Notes under the pieces: model-generated
The model's input: only the letters and a program-made list of their open reading frames with translations
The model's database searches: none
Told to the model about the DNA's origin: nothing
Source of the DNA: Stenotrophomonas nitritireducens
Lineage (GTDB): Bacteria > Pseudomonadota > Gammaproteobacteria > Xanthomonadales > Xanthomonadaceae
Reading direction: 5' to 3'
Assembly (NCBI RefSeq): GCF_001700965.1
Contig: NZ_CP016756.1
Span: forward strand, 2,284,501 to 2,348,500
DNA: 64,000 nucleotides
Translations under genes and position numbers: made by a program
In this document: positions 27,524-38,927 of the stretch, piece by piece
How the letters are laid out: every line of letters starts with the position of its first letter
Numbering within the stretch: the stretch's first letter is position 1

Positions 27524-28726
27524 TCAGCCGCGGCTGACTTCGTAAACCGCCTTGGCCACGTAGTCCAGATTCTTCTGGCTCAGTGCGGCCACGCAGATGC
27601 GGCCGGTGCCGACGGCGTAGATGCCGTAGTCGTCACGCAGCGTGTCTACCTGTGCCTTGCTCAGGCCCGAGTAGGAGAACATGCCGGCCTGCTGCTGGAT
27701 GAAGCCGAACTCCGGCGCGCCCAGGGCGGCCAGCTTCTGCACCATGCCGGCACGCAGGGCGTGGATGCGCTCGCGCATTTCGGTCAGCTCGGCTTCCCAC
27801 ACGCCACGCAGCTCGCCGCTGCCCAGCACGCCGGCCACCAGGGCGGCACCGTGGGTGGAGGGGCTGGAGTAGATGGTGCGGATGATGCGCTTGACCTGCG
27901 ACTGCACGGCCTTGGTCGAGGCGGCATCCGGGCCCACCACCGACAACGCACCCACGCGCTCGCCATACAGCGAGAACGACTTGGAGTACGAATTGGCGAC
28001 GATGAAGCTGTCGATGCCGGCCTCGGCGACAATACGCACTGCCTGGCCGTCCTGCTCGATGCCCTTGTCGAAGCCCTGGTAGGCCATGTCGATGAAGGGG
28101 AACAGCTGGCGGTCCTTCAGCAGCGCGGCAACCTGCTTCCACTGCTCGGTGCTCAGGTCGGCGCCGGTCGGGTTGTGGCAGCAGGCATGCAGCAGCACTA
28201 CGGTGCCCGGCTGCAGCTTCTGCAGGTCGGCCAGCATGCCGGCGAAATCCAGGCCGTGCGCGGCGTTGTCGTAATAGGTGTAGTCGACCACGTCAAAACC
28301 GGCAGCGCCGAACACGGCGCGGTGGTTTTCCCAGCTCGGGTTGCTGATGGCGATGGTGGCGTGCGGCAGCAGACGCTTGAGCAGGTCGGCACCGACGCGC
28401 AGCGCACCGCTGCCGCCAACGGTCTGCGAGGTGGCAACGCGGCCAGCGGCCAGCAGATCCGAACCCTCGCCGAATACCAGCTTCTGGGTGGCCTGGGTGT
28501 AGGCCGGCAGGCCGTCGATGGGCAGGTAGCCGCGCGGTTTGGCCTCGGCGGCAAGCTGCTGCTCGATCTGCTTGACGGCGCGCAGCAGCGGAATGCGGCC
28601 GTTTTCGTCGTAGTAGATGCCCACGCCAAGATTGACCTTGGTGGTGCGGCTGTCAGCGTTGTAAGCCTCGGTCAGACCCAGAATCGGGTCACCAGGAACC
28701 TGTTCCACGTTTGCAAAGAAGGACAC
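27524..28726 (-). CDS. tyrB: Aromatic amino acid aminotransferase
   Basis: A 400-residue class I PLP-dependent aminotransferase of the AspC/TyrB subgroup (MSFFANVEQVPGDPILGLTEAYNADSR start; HACCHNPTGADLS). The PLP lysine lies in SYSKSFSLYGERVGAL. It transfers amino groups between aromatic amino acids or aspartate and 2-oxoglutarate, linking to Phe/Tyr metabolism. Length and motifs are normal. TyrB and AspC cannot be separated with certainty by eye; tyrosine aminotransferase is the usual name for this Xanthomonadaceae version. A perfect terminator follows. Confidence 0.9.
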   Translation of the reverse strand: MSFFANVEQVPGDPILGLTEAYNADSRTTKVNLGVGIYYDENGRIPLLRAVKQIEQQLAAEAKPRGYLPIDGLPAYTQATQKLVFGEGSDLLAAGRVATSQTVGGSGALRVGADLLKRLLPHATIAISNPSWENHRAVFGAAGFDVVDYTYYDNAAHGLDFAGMLADLQKLQPGTVVLLHACCHNPTGADLSTEQWKQVAALLKDRQLFPFIDMAYQGFDKGIEQDGQAVRIVAEAGIDSFIVANSYSKSFSLYGERVGALSVVGPDAASTKAVQSQVKRIIRTIYSSPSTHGAALVAGVLGSGELRGVWEAELTEMRERIHALRAGMVQKLAALGAPEFGFIQQQAGMFSYSGLSKAQVDTLRDDYGIYAVGTGRICVAALSQKNLDYVAKAVYEVSRG

Positions 28727-28901
28727 GGCGATACTCGTATCAGTGGCGGGGAGTGGGGGTGGTTCGGCGCGGGATGCAGCAACGGCGCGCTCAGAACCGC
28801 ATCATCCTAACAGGGCTGGGGCCTGCTGGCCCTAGGGTTTCAACTGGAACTTCAGCGCAGGGACGATGTCACTGTCACCTCGGATCGGGGATGATGGCCG
28901 G

Positions 28902-31022
28902 ATGCGGACATGTAATCGGTTTTTTGTGTTTTGTGGGCTGTTGCTGGGGCTGCCGGCGCAGGCCGGGGAGTTGCCCACCACCACCCTGGACCGGGTCCAG
29001 GTACAGGCGGCCAAGGTCCACGCGGTGGACGATTTCGACCTGCCGGCGTCCACCACCACGCTGGGCGTGGATACCGACGGCAATGGCCGCGGCGCGCAGC
29101 TTTCCGAAGTGCTGGGCGCGGTGCCCGGCCTGCTGGCGCGTGACCGGCAGAATTATGCACAGGACACCCAGCTGTCACTGCGTGGCTTTGGCGCGCGTTC
29201 CACCTTCGGCGTGCGCGGCGTGCGGCTGCTGGTGGACGGGGTGCCGGCCACCATGCCCGATGGCCAGGGCCAGCTCTCGCACTTCAACGTGTTTGGCGCG
29301 GAGCGGGTGGAAGTGCTGCGTGGGCCGTTCTCGGCGCTGTACGGCAACTCCTCCGGTGGCGTGCTGCAGTTGTGGAGCGCGGACGGCGAGCAGGGCGATC
29401 CATGGCGGCTGCGCAGCAGCTATGGCAGCAACAACAGTTCCAGCACCGGCGTACAGCTCAAGGGCCTGGCCGGCGCAATGCACTACAACGTGGCGGCCAA
29501 CCACTTCCGTACCGATGGCTGGCGCGCGCACAGCGCCGCGCGGCGGGAATCGGTGAATGCGCGTCTGGGCTTCGAGCTGGGGCCCGGCCAGCGGCTGGAG
29601 CTGCTGTTCAACGGCTTTGATGCGCCACATGCACAGGATCCGCTGGGCTTGAGCCGCGAGCAGGTACGCGACAACCCGCGTCAGGCCACGGCGGTCGCCG
29701 CTCAGTACAACACCCGCAAATCGGTGCGGCAGAACCAGGCGGGCGCGGTCTACAGCGCCGAGCGTGGCGCGCAGACCTGGCGGCTGATGGGCTATGCCGG
29801 CCAGCGTGCGGTGGAACAGTTCCTGGCGATTCCGCCGGGGCCGCAGAACAGTCCGCTGCATTCGGGCGGGGTGATCGACCTGGACAGCGATTACGGCGGC
29901 CTGGACGCGCGCTGGGCCCTGCACGGGCAATTGGCTGGCAAACCCCTGGAACTGGTGATCGGCGCAAATGCCGACCGCCAACAACAACACCGCAGCGGTT
30001 ACGAGAATTTCGTCGGCAGCACCTTGGGCATCAAGGGCCGGCTGCGCCGCGATCAGCAGGACCGGGTGCAGAACGTGGACCAGTTCGCGCAGGCTTGGTG
30101 GCAGTTCAGCCCACGCTGGTCGGCGCTGCTGGGTGCGCGCCACAGCCAGGTGCAGTTCCGCTCGCGCGATCACTACATCACCGCCGGCAATCCCGATGAC
30201 AGCGGCAGCCGCGATTACGCGGCAACCACACCGGTGGCGGGCCTGGTGTTCCGTGCCAGCGACGACCTGCGCTTCTACGCCTCGGCCGGGCGTGGCTTTG
30301 AAACACCAACCTTCAACGAACTGGGCTACCGCGCCGATGGCGCGGCCGGCCTGGCCCTGGATCTGGCCGCAGGCCGCACGCGCAATTACGAGATCGGCAG
30401 CAAATGGCGGGCGCAAAGCGGTGCGCGGCTGGAGCTGGCGCTGTTCCGCGCCGACAGCGACGATGAACTGGCGGTGGCGACCAACAGTGGCGGCCGCAGC
30501 AGCTACCGCAACATCGGTGCCACCCGTCGCCAGGGCGCGGAGCTGAGCTGGCAGCAGCCGATCGGTGCCGATCAGCAATTGCAGTTGGCCTATACCTGGC
30601 TGCAGGCCGAGGTGCGTCAGGCCTACCTGACCTGCACCGGCCTGCCCTCGCCCTGCAATCAGCCTGCGAACGAAGTGGCGACCGGAACGCGTCTGCCGGG
30701 GGTGCCGCGGCAGCAGCTGTTTGCGCGCTGGCAGTGGCAGCCGGGGCCGTGGCAATGGGCGGTGGAGCTGGTCGCCGCCAGTGATATCGGGGTCAACGAC
30801 CTGGGCACTGCCAATGCGCCGGGTTACGGCTTGGTCAATCTGGAAATGGCGCGGCAATGGGCCACGCTGCGGGGGCCGCTGCGTGCGTTTGCCCGTGTGG
30901 ACAACCTGCTGGACCAGCGCTACATCGGCTCGGTGATCGTCAATGACGGCAACCAGCGTTATTACGAGCCGGGGCCGGATCGGAGTTTCACCGTCGGTCT
31001 GCAGTGGCAATGGGCGCGGTGA
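28902..31022 (+). CDS. TonB-dependent outer-membrane receptor
   Basis: About 706 residues from the ATG at 28902; an upstream in-frame ATG at 28866 would add 12 residues before the signal peptide (CNRFFVFCGLLLGLPAQAGEL). The plug domain carries the TonB-box-like TTLDRVQVQAAKV, AQLSEVLGAVPGLLARDRQNYAQDTQLSLRGFGARSTFGVRGVRLLVDGVPATMPDGQGQ and LRGPFSALYGNSSGG. The remainder is a 22-strand barrel ending in an aromatic-rich SFTVGLQWQWAR. The ligand is unknown; the compact size suggests an iron- or copper-complex type rather than the large sugar receptors encoded later. Confidence 0.9.
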   Translation: MRTCNRFFVFCGLLLGLPAQAGELPTTTLDRVQVQAAKVHAVDDFDLPASTTTLGVDTDGNGRGAQLSEVLGAVPGLLARDRQNYAQDTQLSLRGFGARSTFGVRGVRLLVDGVPATMPDGQGQLSHFNVFGAERVEVLRGPFSALYGNSSGGVLQLWSADGEQGDPWRLRSSYGSNNSSSTGVQLKGLAGAMHYNVAANHFRTDGWRAHSAARRESVNARLGFELGPGQRLELLFNGFDAPHAQDPLGLSREQVRDNPRQATAVAAQYNTRKSVRQNQAGAVYSAERGAQTWRLMGYAGQRAVEQFLAIPPGPQNSPLHSGGVIDLDSDYGGLDARWALHGQLAGKPLELVIGANADRQQQHRSGYENFVGSTLGIKGRLRRDQQDRVQNVDQFAQAWWQFSPRWSALLGARHSQVQFRSRDHYITAGNPDDSGSRDYAATTPVAGLVFRASDDLRFYASAGRGFETPTFNELGYRADGAAGLALDLAAGRTRNYEIGSKWRAQSGARLELALFRADSDDELAVATNSGGRSSYRNIGATRRQGAELSWQQPIGADQQLQLAYTWLQAEVRQAYLTCTGLPSPCNQPANEVATGTRLPGVPRQQLFARWQWQPGPWQWAVELVAASDIGVNDLGTANAPGYGLVNLEMARQWATLRGPLRAFARVDNLLDQRYIGSVIVNDGNQRYYEPGPDRSFTVGLQWQWAR

Positions 31023-31054
31023 TCAGCCTCACCGCAAGCTGAGCGTGCGCGATC

Positions 31055-31100
31055 AGCTCCCTCCCTTTCGCGTAGCGAAGGGGAGGGTTGGGGAGGGGTG
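31055..31100. repeat. CTCCCTTTCGCGTAGCGAAGGGGAGGG stem-loop
   Basis: A hairpin with CTCCCTTTCGC and GCGAAGGGGAGGG arms, followed by GTTGGGGAGGGGTGC and then CTTTTGCTCCTGCCC. It belongs to the same dispersed family as the elements near 27.3 and 36.9 kb. Confidence 0.75.
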
Positions 31101-31223
31101 CTTTTGCTCCTGCCCTTGTTTTTGCCCTTGCGCCACCCACCCCACAACCCTCTAAACACCCCGCTCACCCCTAGCTAACGGCCACCGGCGTATCTGTGAC
31201 CGCCCAACAGGGAGGGTTGTGCC

Positions 31224-31613
31224 ATGTACCGCCCCGATCGAGTTGAGCATCCGCTAGCACCCACGTTGTTTGGTGCTGATCCCAAGCTGATGCGGCGTGG
31301 CCGGGTCAGGCGCAGCCAACATGCGGCCGACGAAGTGGCGCAGGATTTCGTGCAGTACAGCTTGGCTGACTATGCGCGGCGACGGCGCGGTGCACGCGGC
31401 TGGCTTGATCTGCAACCGGCCTATGCTTTCGCCCTGACCACTCATGCGGCGGACTGGCCGCGAGGCAACGTCGATACCGACGGCGAGCTTGCCGAGCACT
31501 GGGAGCAGGCGCGCGGCGGCTCACGGCTGCGCTGGGAACAGGTGCGTGACCTGGTTGAAGACGCATGGCTGGCACTGGATCGCATGCCGGTGGCCGCGGT
31601 GCACGTGCGCTAG
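31224..31613 (+). CDS. Conserved hypothetical protein
   Basis: A 129-residue soluble, charged protein (MYRPDRVEHPLAPTLFGAD) preceded by the strong ribosome-binding site GGGAGGG. The C-terminal half (LAEHWEQARGGSRLRWEQVRDLVEDAWLALDR) is likely helical, with an Arg-rich middle (DYARRRRGARGW). No signal peptide or membrane segment is seen and no family is recognised. It stands alone between the receptor gene and a REP region. Confidence 0.65.
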   Translation: MYRPDRVEHPLAPTLFGADPKLMRRGRVRRSQHAADEVAQDFVQYSLADYARRRRGARGWLDLQPAYAFALTTHAADWPRGNVDTDGELAEHWEQARGGSRLRWEQVRDLVEDAWLALDRMPVAAVHVR

Positions 31614-31620
31614 GTGAGGT

Positions 31621-31830
31621 GTTTGTGGGAGTGGCATAAGCCGCGAAGCTGGCAATGTTTGCTTACCGATGGCTATGCAATCTGAAGGTGCATGAGCGCT
31701 TGCGGCTTCGCCGCACGCTTCGGCATCCAGCTTGTTTGTAGGAGCGGCGTAAGCCGCGAAGCTGGGAATTTTTGCTTGCCGATGGGTCTGCAATCTGAAG
31801 GTGCTTGAGCGCTTGCGGCTTCGCCGCTCC
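31621..31830. repeat. Tandem direct repeat (~113-bp period) with REP arm
   Basis: Two copies start at 31621 and 31734. Each begins GTTTGT(g/a)GGAG(t/c)GGC(a/g)TAAGCC and runs through GCAATCTGAAGGTGC to GAGCGCTTGCGGCTTCGCCGC. They differ at several positions but are clearly one duplicated unit. Confidence 0.8.
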
Positions 31831-31879
31831 CCTCTCCTGCCTTCGGCATCCTCTCCCGCAAGGGGAGAGGAGAAGATCA

Positions 31880-31985
31880 ACAGCAAAAGCCAAAGCAAAA
31901 AGCCAGAGCAAAAAGCCAGAGCAAAAAGCCAGAGCCAAGAGCCAAAGCCAAGAGCCAAAGCCAAAAGCCAAAACAAAAAACCCTC
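31880..31985. repeat. (AAAGCC)n-like microsatellite tract
   Basis: About 100 bases of irregular hexamers of the type AAAAGCC, AGAGCC and AAAGCC directly follow a CCTCTCCCGCAAGGGGAGAGG stem-loop. Similar tracts occur at 50410-50442 and 61651-61780, again next to the same stem-loop family. Confidence 0.8.
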
Positions 31986-32042
31986 AAAAGCAATCCAGCC
32001 AGCACACCCCGGGGGAGGTGCGGGTGTGCTGGCCGGTTGCGG

Positions 32043-33071
32043 TCAGGCGTTGAAGTCCAACACCACACGGCCTTCAATCGCGCCTTCGTGCATGCGCTTG
32101 AAGACGTCGTTGATGTTCTCCAGCTTGTCGGTGCTCACCGTGGCGGCGACCTTGCCTTCGGCGGCGAACTGCAGCGATTCCTGCAGGTCCAGGCGGGTGC
32201 CGACGATCGAGCCGCGTACGGTGATGCCGTTGAGCACCATGCCGAAGATGTCCAGCGGGAAGTCGCCCGGCGGCAGGCCGTTCAAGGACACCGTGCCGCC
32301 ACGCCGCACCATGCCCAAGGCCTGTTCAAAGGCCTTCGGCGAGACCGCGGTGACCAGGGCACCATGCGCGCCACCGATTTCCTTCTTCAGGAAGGCCGCC
32401 GGATCGGTGTTGCGGGCGTTGACGGTGATGCTGGCACCCAGGCGCTTGGCCAGCGCCAGCTTGCCGTCATCGATATCCACCGCGGCCACGTTCAGGCCCA
32501 TCGCCTTGGCGTACTGCACCGCCATGTGGCCGAGGCCACCGATGCCGGAAATCGCCACCCAGTCACCGGGCTTAGTGTCGGTGACCTTCAGGCCCTTGTA
32601 GACGGTGACACCGGCGCAGAGGATAGGTGCGATCTCGACGAAGCCCACTTCCTTGGGCAGGTGGCCGACGTAGTTGGCGTTGGCCAGGGCGTACTCGGCG
32701 AACCCACCGTTCACCGAATAGCCGCTGTTCTGCTGCGCCTCGCACAGGGTTTCCCAGCCGCCCAGGCAGTGCTCGCAGTAACCGCAGGCCGAGTACAGCC
32801 ATGGAATGCCGACGCGGTCGCCTTCCTTGATGTGGGTGACGCCCTCGCCCACCGCGACCACATGGCCTACGCCCTCGTGGCCGGGAATGAAGGGGGGATT
32901 GGGCTTTACCGGCCAGTCGCCTTCGGCGGCGTGCAGGTCGGTGTGGCAGACGCCACAGGCCTCGATCTTGACCAGGATGTCGCCTGCGGCCGGGCGCGGC
33001 ACGGTGACTTCTTCGATCACCAGCGGCTTGCCGAATTCGCGGACCACGGCGGCTTTCATCGTCTTGTCCAT
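32043..33071 (-). CDS. adhP: Zinc-dependent alcohol dehydrogenase (AdhP type)
   Basis: A 342-residue medium-chain dehydrogenase started at the ATG at 33071, with AAAGGAG 8 bases upstream. The catalytic zinc region [31 protein letters not shown] and the structural-zinc cysteines [15 protein letters not shown] are intact, and a Rossmann [15 protein letters not shown] follows. It oxidises ethanol and other primary alcohols to aldehydes with NAD+. Its gene is downstream of the aldehyde dehydrogenase gene on the same strand (about 107 bases apart), giving an alcohol-to-acid pathway. Confidence 0.94.
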   Translation of the reverse strand: MDKTMKAAVVREFGKPLVIEEVTVPRPAAGDILVKIEACGVCHTDLHAAEGDWPVKPNPPFIPGHEGVGHVVAVGEGVTHIKEGDRVGIPWLYSACGYCEHCLGGWETLCEAQQNSGYSVNGGFAEYALANANYVGHLPKEVGFVEIAPILCAGVTVYKGLKVTDTKPGDWVAISGIGGLGHMAVQYAKAMGLNVAAVDIDDGKLALAKRLGASITVNARNTDPAAFLKKEIGGAHGALVTAVSPKAFEQALGMVRRGGTVSLNGLPPGDFPLDIFGMVLNGITVRGSIVGTRLDLQESLQFAAEGKVAATVSTDKLENINDVFKRMHEGAIEGRVVLDFNA

Positions 33072-33178
33072 CAATCGATCTCCTTTGTGGGGATAAGTCC
33101 AGCTTGGCGCCAAGCCAGGCCCGGCGCCTTGATCCAGATCACGCCGGCCAGCCAGCGCGGGCGCGATCTGGTTTCGGT

Positions 33179-34708
<1,530 letters not shown>

Positions 34709-34765
34709 TGCGTGATCTCCGGTTCGGCGGTGTGTGGCCGCGTGTGTGGCGGTACCGGTAACAGG

Positions 34766-34781
34766 CGCAAGAGTGATGCCA
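34766..34781 (-). promoter_or_regulatory. Sigma-54 (-24/-12) promoter for aldehyde dehydrogenase
   Basis: On the minus strand the sequence reads TGGCATCACTCTTGCG, with TGGC at -24 and TTGC at -12 at correct spacing. It lies about 58 bases before the dehydrogenase start codon. Confidence 0.75.
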
Positions 34782-34921
34782 GGTTCCGCCTGCTGCAGCG
34801 CGGCAGCCCGCAAAGGCAACGCCGGCCGGGCCGGCGCGCGGATTTTGTTGCGCTGCGAAACGGCCAGTGATTGCAGCGCCCGCCCGGCTGTGCTGTTAAT
34901 CGGGACAGTGGTTTGAACAGC

Positions 34922-34938
34922 TGTCGCAAAATGCGACA
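34922..34938. promoter_or_regulatory. Activator-binding palindrome (TGTCGCA-AAA-TGCGACA)
   Basis: A perfect 7-bp inverted repeat with a 3-base centre lies about 140 bases upstream of the sigma-54 promoter and 11 bases before the regulator's own start codon. This is the expected place for a dual upstream activating and autoregulatory site of the sigma-54 activator. Confidence 0.7.
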
Positions 34939-34949
34939 CAGGAGCGCTC

Positions 34950-36809
34950 ATGGCACTGGCACTGCAACACCGCGTGGGCAACGCCCGCCGCTCGTTCTTC
35001 GAGCGCGGCACCACGCCCGTGGGCACCGTGCCCGACACCATCCTGCAGTCCTGGCGGCGCTGCCAGCGCAGCGGCTTGCTGGTGGATGCCGAACCCGCCT
35101 TGGAGCCCCTGCCCGGCCACAACCTGCGCGAGCTGCGCGAACGCCATGAGCGGCTGTGGCGCTTGGCCCGCGCCGAACTGGACGGGCTGGCCGCACACCC
35201 CGCCAGCACCGGCAGCATCGTGCTGCTGACCGACGAGCGTGGCTGGATCCTCAACGCCGAAGGCAGCGCTGGCTTTCTCGACAAGGCCGGGCGCGTGGCC
35301 TTGATGCCGGGTGTGTGCTGGAGCGAATCGGCGGTGGGCACCAATGCCATCGGCACCGCCATCGTTGAAGGCCGCGCGGTGGAAGTGCGCGGTGGCGAAC
35401 ACTACTTCGCACCGCACGGCATCCTCAGTTGTTCGGCCATGCCCATCCACGATCCGCACGGGCAGTTGGCCGGTGTGCTCGACATCAGCGGGCCGGCCAG
35501 CGTGCAGCAGCTGCATGCGATCGGCTTGGCGCAGCTGGCCGCCAACCGCATCGAGCATCGTTTCTTTGAGAATGGTCTGGCCGAGTGCGAGCTGCTGCGC
35601 CTGCACCACGATCGCACCCTGCTGGGCACGGCCGGCGAAGCGTTGCTGGGCTTCCGCAATGGCCGCCTGGTCGCCGCAAATGGCGTTGGGCTGCGATTGT
35701 TCGGGCTGGAGCGTGGCGACATCGGCCGCGCCTCCTACGAAGCGCTGTTCGATGCGCCATTGGGTCGGATGCGCGACGACGGCCTGCTGCAGGACCGCAG
35801 CGGCCGCGTGCTGCATGGCCAGCTGGACGCGCCAACACCGAAAAACCGCTCACGCACCGTAAACGCCGCGCAGCCCATGGAACGGCCACTGCCAGTGGTG
35901 GTGGCTGCGCCCACGGTGGTCTTCGATGCCAGCCAACGTGAGCAGCTGCTGCGAGCCGGACGTGTCCTGGAGGCCGGTCTGCCGGTCCTGCTGCAGGGTG
36001 AAACCGGCACCGGCAAGGAAGTGGCGGCACGGGCGCTGCACGCACAGGGCAGCCGCAGCGGCAAGCCGTTCGTCGCAGTGAACTGCGCGGCCTTGCCGGA
36101 AGGATTGATCGAGGCCGAACTGTTCGGCTACGAGGAAGGCGCCTTCACCGGTGCCCGTCGGCAGGGCAGCCAGGGCCTGCTGCGGCAGGCACAGGGCGGC
36201 GTGTTGTTCCTCGATGAGATCGGCGACATGCCACTGGCCTTGCAGCCACGCCTGCTGCGCGTCCTGCAGGATCGAGAACTCTCGCCGCTGGGCGGCGGCA
36301 AGCCGGTGAAGCTCGATTTCATGCTGATCTGCGCCACCCATTGCGATCTGCAGCAGGCAATGGACGAAGGCCGCTTCCGCTCGGATCTGTATTACCGCAT
36401 TGCCGACCACGTGATGCGGCTGGCGCCACTGCGTGAGGCACAAGACCGCGCGCAACTGCTGCAGGCGATGTGGCAGCCGCTGGCGCAGGGGCGTGCTTTG
36501 AGCGTGGCGGCAGAGACTGCGTTGGTGACGTATGACTGGCCGGGCAATCTGCGCCAGCTGGCGGCATGCCTGCGCACCCTGGTGGCGTTGACCGAGCCGG
36601 GCGCGGTGATCGATAGGGAGCTGCTGCCGGAGTATCTGCATCGGCTGGCGTCGCGTGTTGCCGCTGCGCCGGTGATGGACGGCAACCTGCAGGAACTGGC
36701 CTTGGAGGTGATGCGGCAGACGCTGGCGGCCTGCGATGGCAATGTCAGCCTGGCGGCGAAAAGGTTGGGGGTTAATCGCAGTACTTTGTATCGGCGCTTG
36801 AAGCTCTAG
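34950..36809 (+). CDS. Sigma-54-dependent activator (AcoR-like, GAF-AAA-Fis)
   Basis: A 619-residue bacterial enhancer-binding protein. The N-terminal ~300 residues form a GAF-type sensor ([31 protein letters not shown]). The central AAA+ domain has Walker A GETGTGKE, the sigma-54-contacting GAFTGA loop and Walker [13 protein letters not shown]. The C-terminal Fis-type helix-turn-helix ends [19 protein letters not shown]. It is divergent to the aldehyde/alcohol dehydrogenase genes, whose -24/-12 promoter it very likely activates when it senses an alcohol or aldehyde signal. Confidence 0.94.
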   Translation: MALALQHRVGNARRSFFERGTTPVGTVPDTILQSWRRCQRSGLLVDAEPALEPLPGHNLRELRERHERLWRLARAELDGLAAHPASTGSIVLLTDERGWILNAEGSAGFLDKAGRVALMPGVCWSESAVGTNAIGTAIVEGRAVEVRGGEHYFAPHGILSCSAMPIHDPHGQLAGVLDISGPASVQQLHAIGLAQLAANRIEHRFFENGLAECELLRLHHDRTLLGTAGEALLGFRNGRLVAANGVGLRLFGLERGDIGRASYEALFDAPLGRMRDDGLLQDRSGRVLHGQLDAPTPKNRSRTVNAAQPMERPLPVVVAAPTVVFDASQREQLLRAGRVLEAGLPVLLQGETGTGKEVAARALHAQGSRSGKPFVAVNCAALPEGLIEAELFGYEEGAFTGARRQGSQGLLRQAQGGVLFLDEIGDMPLALQPRLLRVLQDRELSPLGGGKPVKLDFMLICATHCDLQQAMDEGRFRSDLYYRIADHVMRLAPLREAQDRAQLLQAMWQPLAQGRALSVAAETALVTYDWPGNLRQLAACLRTLVALTEPGAVIDRELLPEYLHRLASRVAAAPVMDGNLQELALEVMRQTLAACDGNVSLAAKRLGVNRSTLYRRLKL

Positions 36810-36829
36810 AGCTAAGCAACAGCAACAGC

Positions 36830-37045
36830 GACGGCACCCCTCCCCAACCCTCCCCTTCGCTACGCGAAAGGGAGGGGGTGGTTCGCGCGGCCTGCAAGAC
36901 CGCGAGCGACTGCAGCTTCAGCCCCCTCCCTTTGCCGAAGGCAAAGGGAGGGTTGGTTCGCGTGGCCTGCAAGACCGCGAGTGACTGCAGCTTCAGCCCC
37001 CTCCCTTTGCCGTAGGCAAGGGGAGGGTTGGGGAGGGGTTAGCTT
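36830..37045. repeat. Repeat element with 75-bp internal direct repeat
   Basis: Bounded by CACCCCTCCCCAACCC and GGGTTGGGGAGGGGT, the element holds two copies of a ~75-bp unit, starting near 36881 and 36956. Each unit has GGCCTGCAAGACCGCGAG followed by GACTGCAGCTTCAGCCCCCT and a CTCCCTTTGCCG-x-AGGCAA hairpin. Confidence 0.8.
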
Positions 37046-37083
37046 TTGACTTTGACTTTGATCTAGAGCCAGCCCCAACCCCA

Positions 37084-37722
37084 TCACCCCGGCAACACCG
37101 CCGCAGCACGCGCCAAGGTTTCAATCCCCTTCCAATCACGCGCCTGCAGCAGCTCACGCGTGGTCAACCACGAACCGCCCACGCACAGCACATTCGGCAG
37201 GTGCAGGAACTGCGATGCGCTCTGTGCGCTGATGCCGCCCGTCGGGCAGAAGCGCACATCACCGAATGGCCCGTTCCAGGCCGACAACATCGCCGCGCCG
37301 CCGGCCTGCGCCGCCGGGAAGAACTTGAACGTATCCAGGCCGTGCTCCAGCCCGCGCATCAGTTCGGACGAGGTGGCAACGCCGGGCAGGAACGGCAGGT
37401 CGGTGGCGCGTGCCACCGCATACAGCGTGTCGGTTGCGCCCGGCGAGACTGCGAAGCGGCCGCCGACCGACTTCACTTTTTCCATCTGCGCCGGCGTCAG
37501 CACGGTGCCGGCACCCACCACCGCATCGGGCACGGCCTCGACCATGGCCTTGATCGCCTCCATCGCCACCGGCGTGCGCAGGGTGACTTCGATCACCGGC
37601 AAACCGCCATTGAACAAGGCCTGCGCTACCTGTACCGCATCGTCGACGTTGTCGGGGGTGAACACCGGAATCACCGGGGCCAGTTTGAGCACTGCGCGTA
37701 CGCGCGGATCAGCGCCGGACAT
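37084..37722 (-). CDS. eda: KDPG aldolase (2-keto-3-deoxy-6-phosphogluconate aldolase)
   Basis: A 212-residue class I aldolase that splits 2-keto-3-deoxy-6-phosphogluconate into pyruvate and glyceraldehyde-3-phosphate, the final step of the pectin/uronate route and of the Entner-Doudoroff pathway. VIPVFTPDNVDDAVQVAQALFNGGLPVIEVTLRT carries the catalytic glutamate and GTVLTPAQMEKV follows. The Schiff-base lysine is in TFKFFPAAQAGG. It overlaps the preceding kinase gene by 14 bases on the same strand, so they form an operon kdgK-eda. Confidence 0.95.
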   Translation of the reverse strand: MSGADPRVRAVLKLAPVIPVFTPDNVDDAVQVAQALFNGGLPVIEVTLRTPVAMEAIKAMVEAVPDAVVGAGTVLTPAQMEKVKSVGGRFAVSPGATDTLYAVARATDLPFLPGVATSSELMRGLEHGLDTFKFFPAAQAGGAAMLSAWNGPFGDVRFCPTGGISAQSASQFLHLPNVLCVGGSWLTTRELLQARDWKGIETLARAAAVLPG

Positions 37723-38737
37723 CGAACTTTCCTTCGCCCATCAGGGCCATGACGTCGGCCACGCCGACATGGTTGAAATCACCGGGAATGGAATGCTTCA
37801 GGCAGCCTGCGGCCAGCCCGAAACGGATCGTGGTTTCAGTATCCATGCCCTCGATCAGGCCATGCAGCACGCCAGCCGCGAAGGCATCGCCGCCGCCGAT
37901 GCGGTCGACGATATCGGTCAGCTCTTCAGCCGGCGCCAGCGCACGGGTGCCATCGCGCCCAAGCAGCATCGCGCCCAGCGAATGGTGGCCGACGCTATGC
38001 GCGGTGCGCTGCGTGCAGGCCATGTACTGCAGGCGTGGGAAGGCCGCAAACGCCATGGCTGCGGCGGCGTCCACGCGTGCCTGCGGCTCGCTCTGGTTGA
38101 ACTCGCCGCCCAGCACCACGCCGATGTCGCGGTAGTCGGCAAACACGATATGCGCGCAATCAAACAGGTCGCGCAGGATCGCCCTGGCGTCGCCGCCCCA
38201 GCGTTCCCACAATTTGGGCCGGAAGTTGCCGTCGAAGGAAACCTTGATGCCGCGCTCATTGGCCGCGCGTGCGGCAGCCAGGGTGGCCTGCGCCGCTTCC
38301 ATGCCCAGTGCCGGGCTGACCCCGGACAGGTGCAGCCACTGCGCGCCCTGCAGCAGTGCCGGCCAGTCGTAGCTGTCGGCGCGGGCGCTGGCAAAGGCCG
38401 AATCGGCGCGGTCATAGACCACTTCGCTGGGGCGGTGGCCGGCGCCGGTGGTGAGGAAGTACAGGCCCATGCGGCCGTCACTGCGGCGCACGCGGCTGGT
38501 GTCCACGCCATGGCGGCGCAGTTCTCCGGCTACCGCCGCACCCAGCGGGTTGTCAGCCACCACGCTGACCATTGCCACCTCATGGCCGAAGTGCGCGAGC
38601 GACACGCCGACATTGGCCTCGGCGCCGCCGGCATGCACGTCCAGCGCGGGCGACTGCAGCAACAGCTGGTTGCCGGGCGCGCCCAGGCGCAGCAGCAGCT
38701 CGCCGAAACACACAACACGGGGGGAAATCATTGGCAT
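37709..38737 (-). CDS. kdgK: 2-keto-3-deoxygluconate kinase (PfkB family)
   Basis: A 342-residue ribokinase-family sugar kinase that phosphorylates 2-keto-3-deoxygluconate. The N-terminal VVCFGELLLRLGAPGNQ and the C-terminal signature DIVDRIGGGDAFAAGVLHGLI, with the catalytic aspartate in GGGDAF, define the family. Context (eda behind it, pectin genes beyond the divergent promoter) fixes the substrate. Start at 38737 lies 7 bases from GGAG; an ATG two codons later is an alternative. Two operator-like motifs lie just upstream (38781 and 38928). Confidence 0.93.
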   Translation of the reverse strand: MPMISPRVVCFGELLLRLGAPGNQLLLQSPALDVHAGGAEANVGVSLAHFGHEVAMVSVVADNPLGAAVAGELRRHGVDTSRVRRSDGRMGLYFLTTGAGHRPSEVVYDRADSAFASARADSYDWPALLQGAQWLHLSGVSPALGMEAAQATLAAARAANERGIKVSFDGNFRPKLWERWGGDARAILRDLFDCAHIVFADYRDIGVVLGGEFNQSEPQARVDAAAAMAFAAFPRLQYMACTQRTAHSVGHHSLGAMLLGRDGTRALAPAEELTDIVDRIGGGDAFAAGVLHGLIEGMDTETTIRFGLAAGCLKHSIPGDFNHVGVADVMALMGEGKFDVRR

Positions 38738-38780
38738 TCCTGTCTCCTTGTCGATCGGCGCGCATCATGGCACGGCTGAT

Positions 38781-38795
38781 TGACTATCGGTGTCA
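38781..38795. promoter_or_regulatory. Operator-like motif TGACACCG-nnn-GTCA (site 1)
   Basis: On the minus strand TGACACCGATAGTCA, a 15-base near-palindrome, 44 bases upstream of the kdgK start. It shares TGACACCG with sites at 38928, 53980 and 60578. Confidence 0.65.
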
Positions 38796-38927
38796 TTTCC
38801 CCGCCGCTGTCCCCTTATCTGCCCGTGTTACCGTCCGCGGATGTCCCTCAGACAAAGGTTTTCGCCCTGTTTGCCTCCTGTTGCAGTGCAAGATGCTCCA
38901 TCTTCACGCAGCTGCTACTTTCCGTTT

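Noticed and set aside
28701..28716. parS-like TGTTCCACGTTTGC near the aminotransferase start
   Set aside because: Only the left half-site is conserved and it lies in coding sequence far from the other sites.
27197..28810. 537-residue plus-strand frame
   Set aside because: Antisense to the aminotransferase gene and crosses a bidirectional terminator.
31801..32601. 266-residue plus-strand frame with Lys/Ser/Gln repeats
   Set aside because: Starts in the hexamer microsatellite and then runs antisense to adhP.
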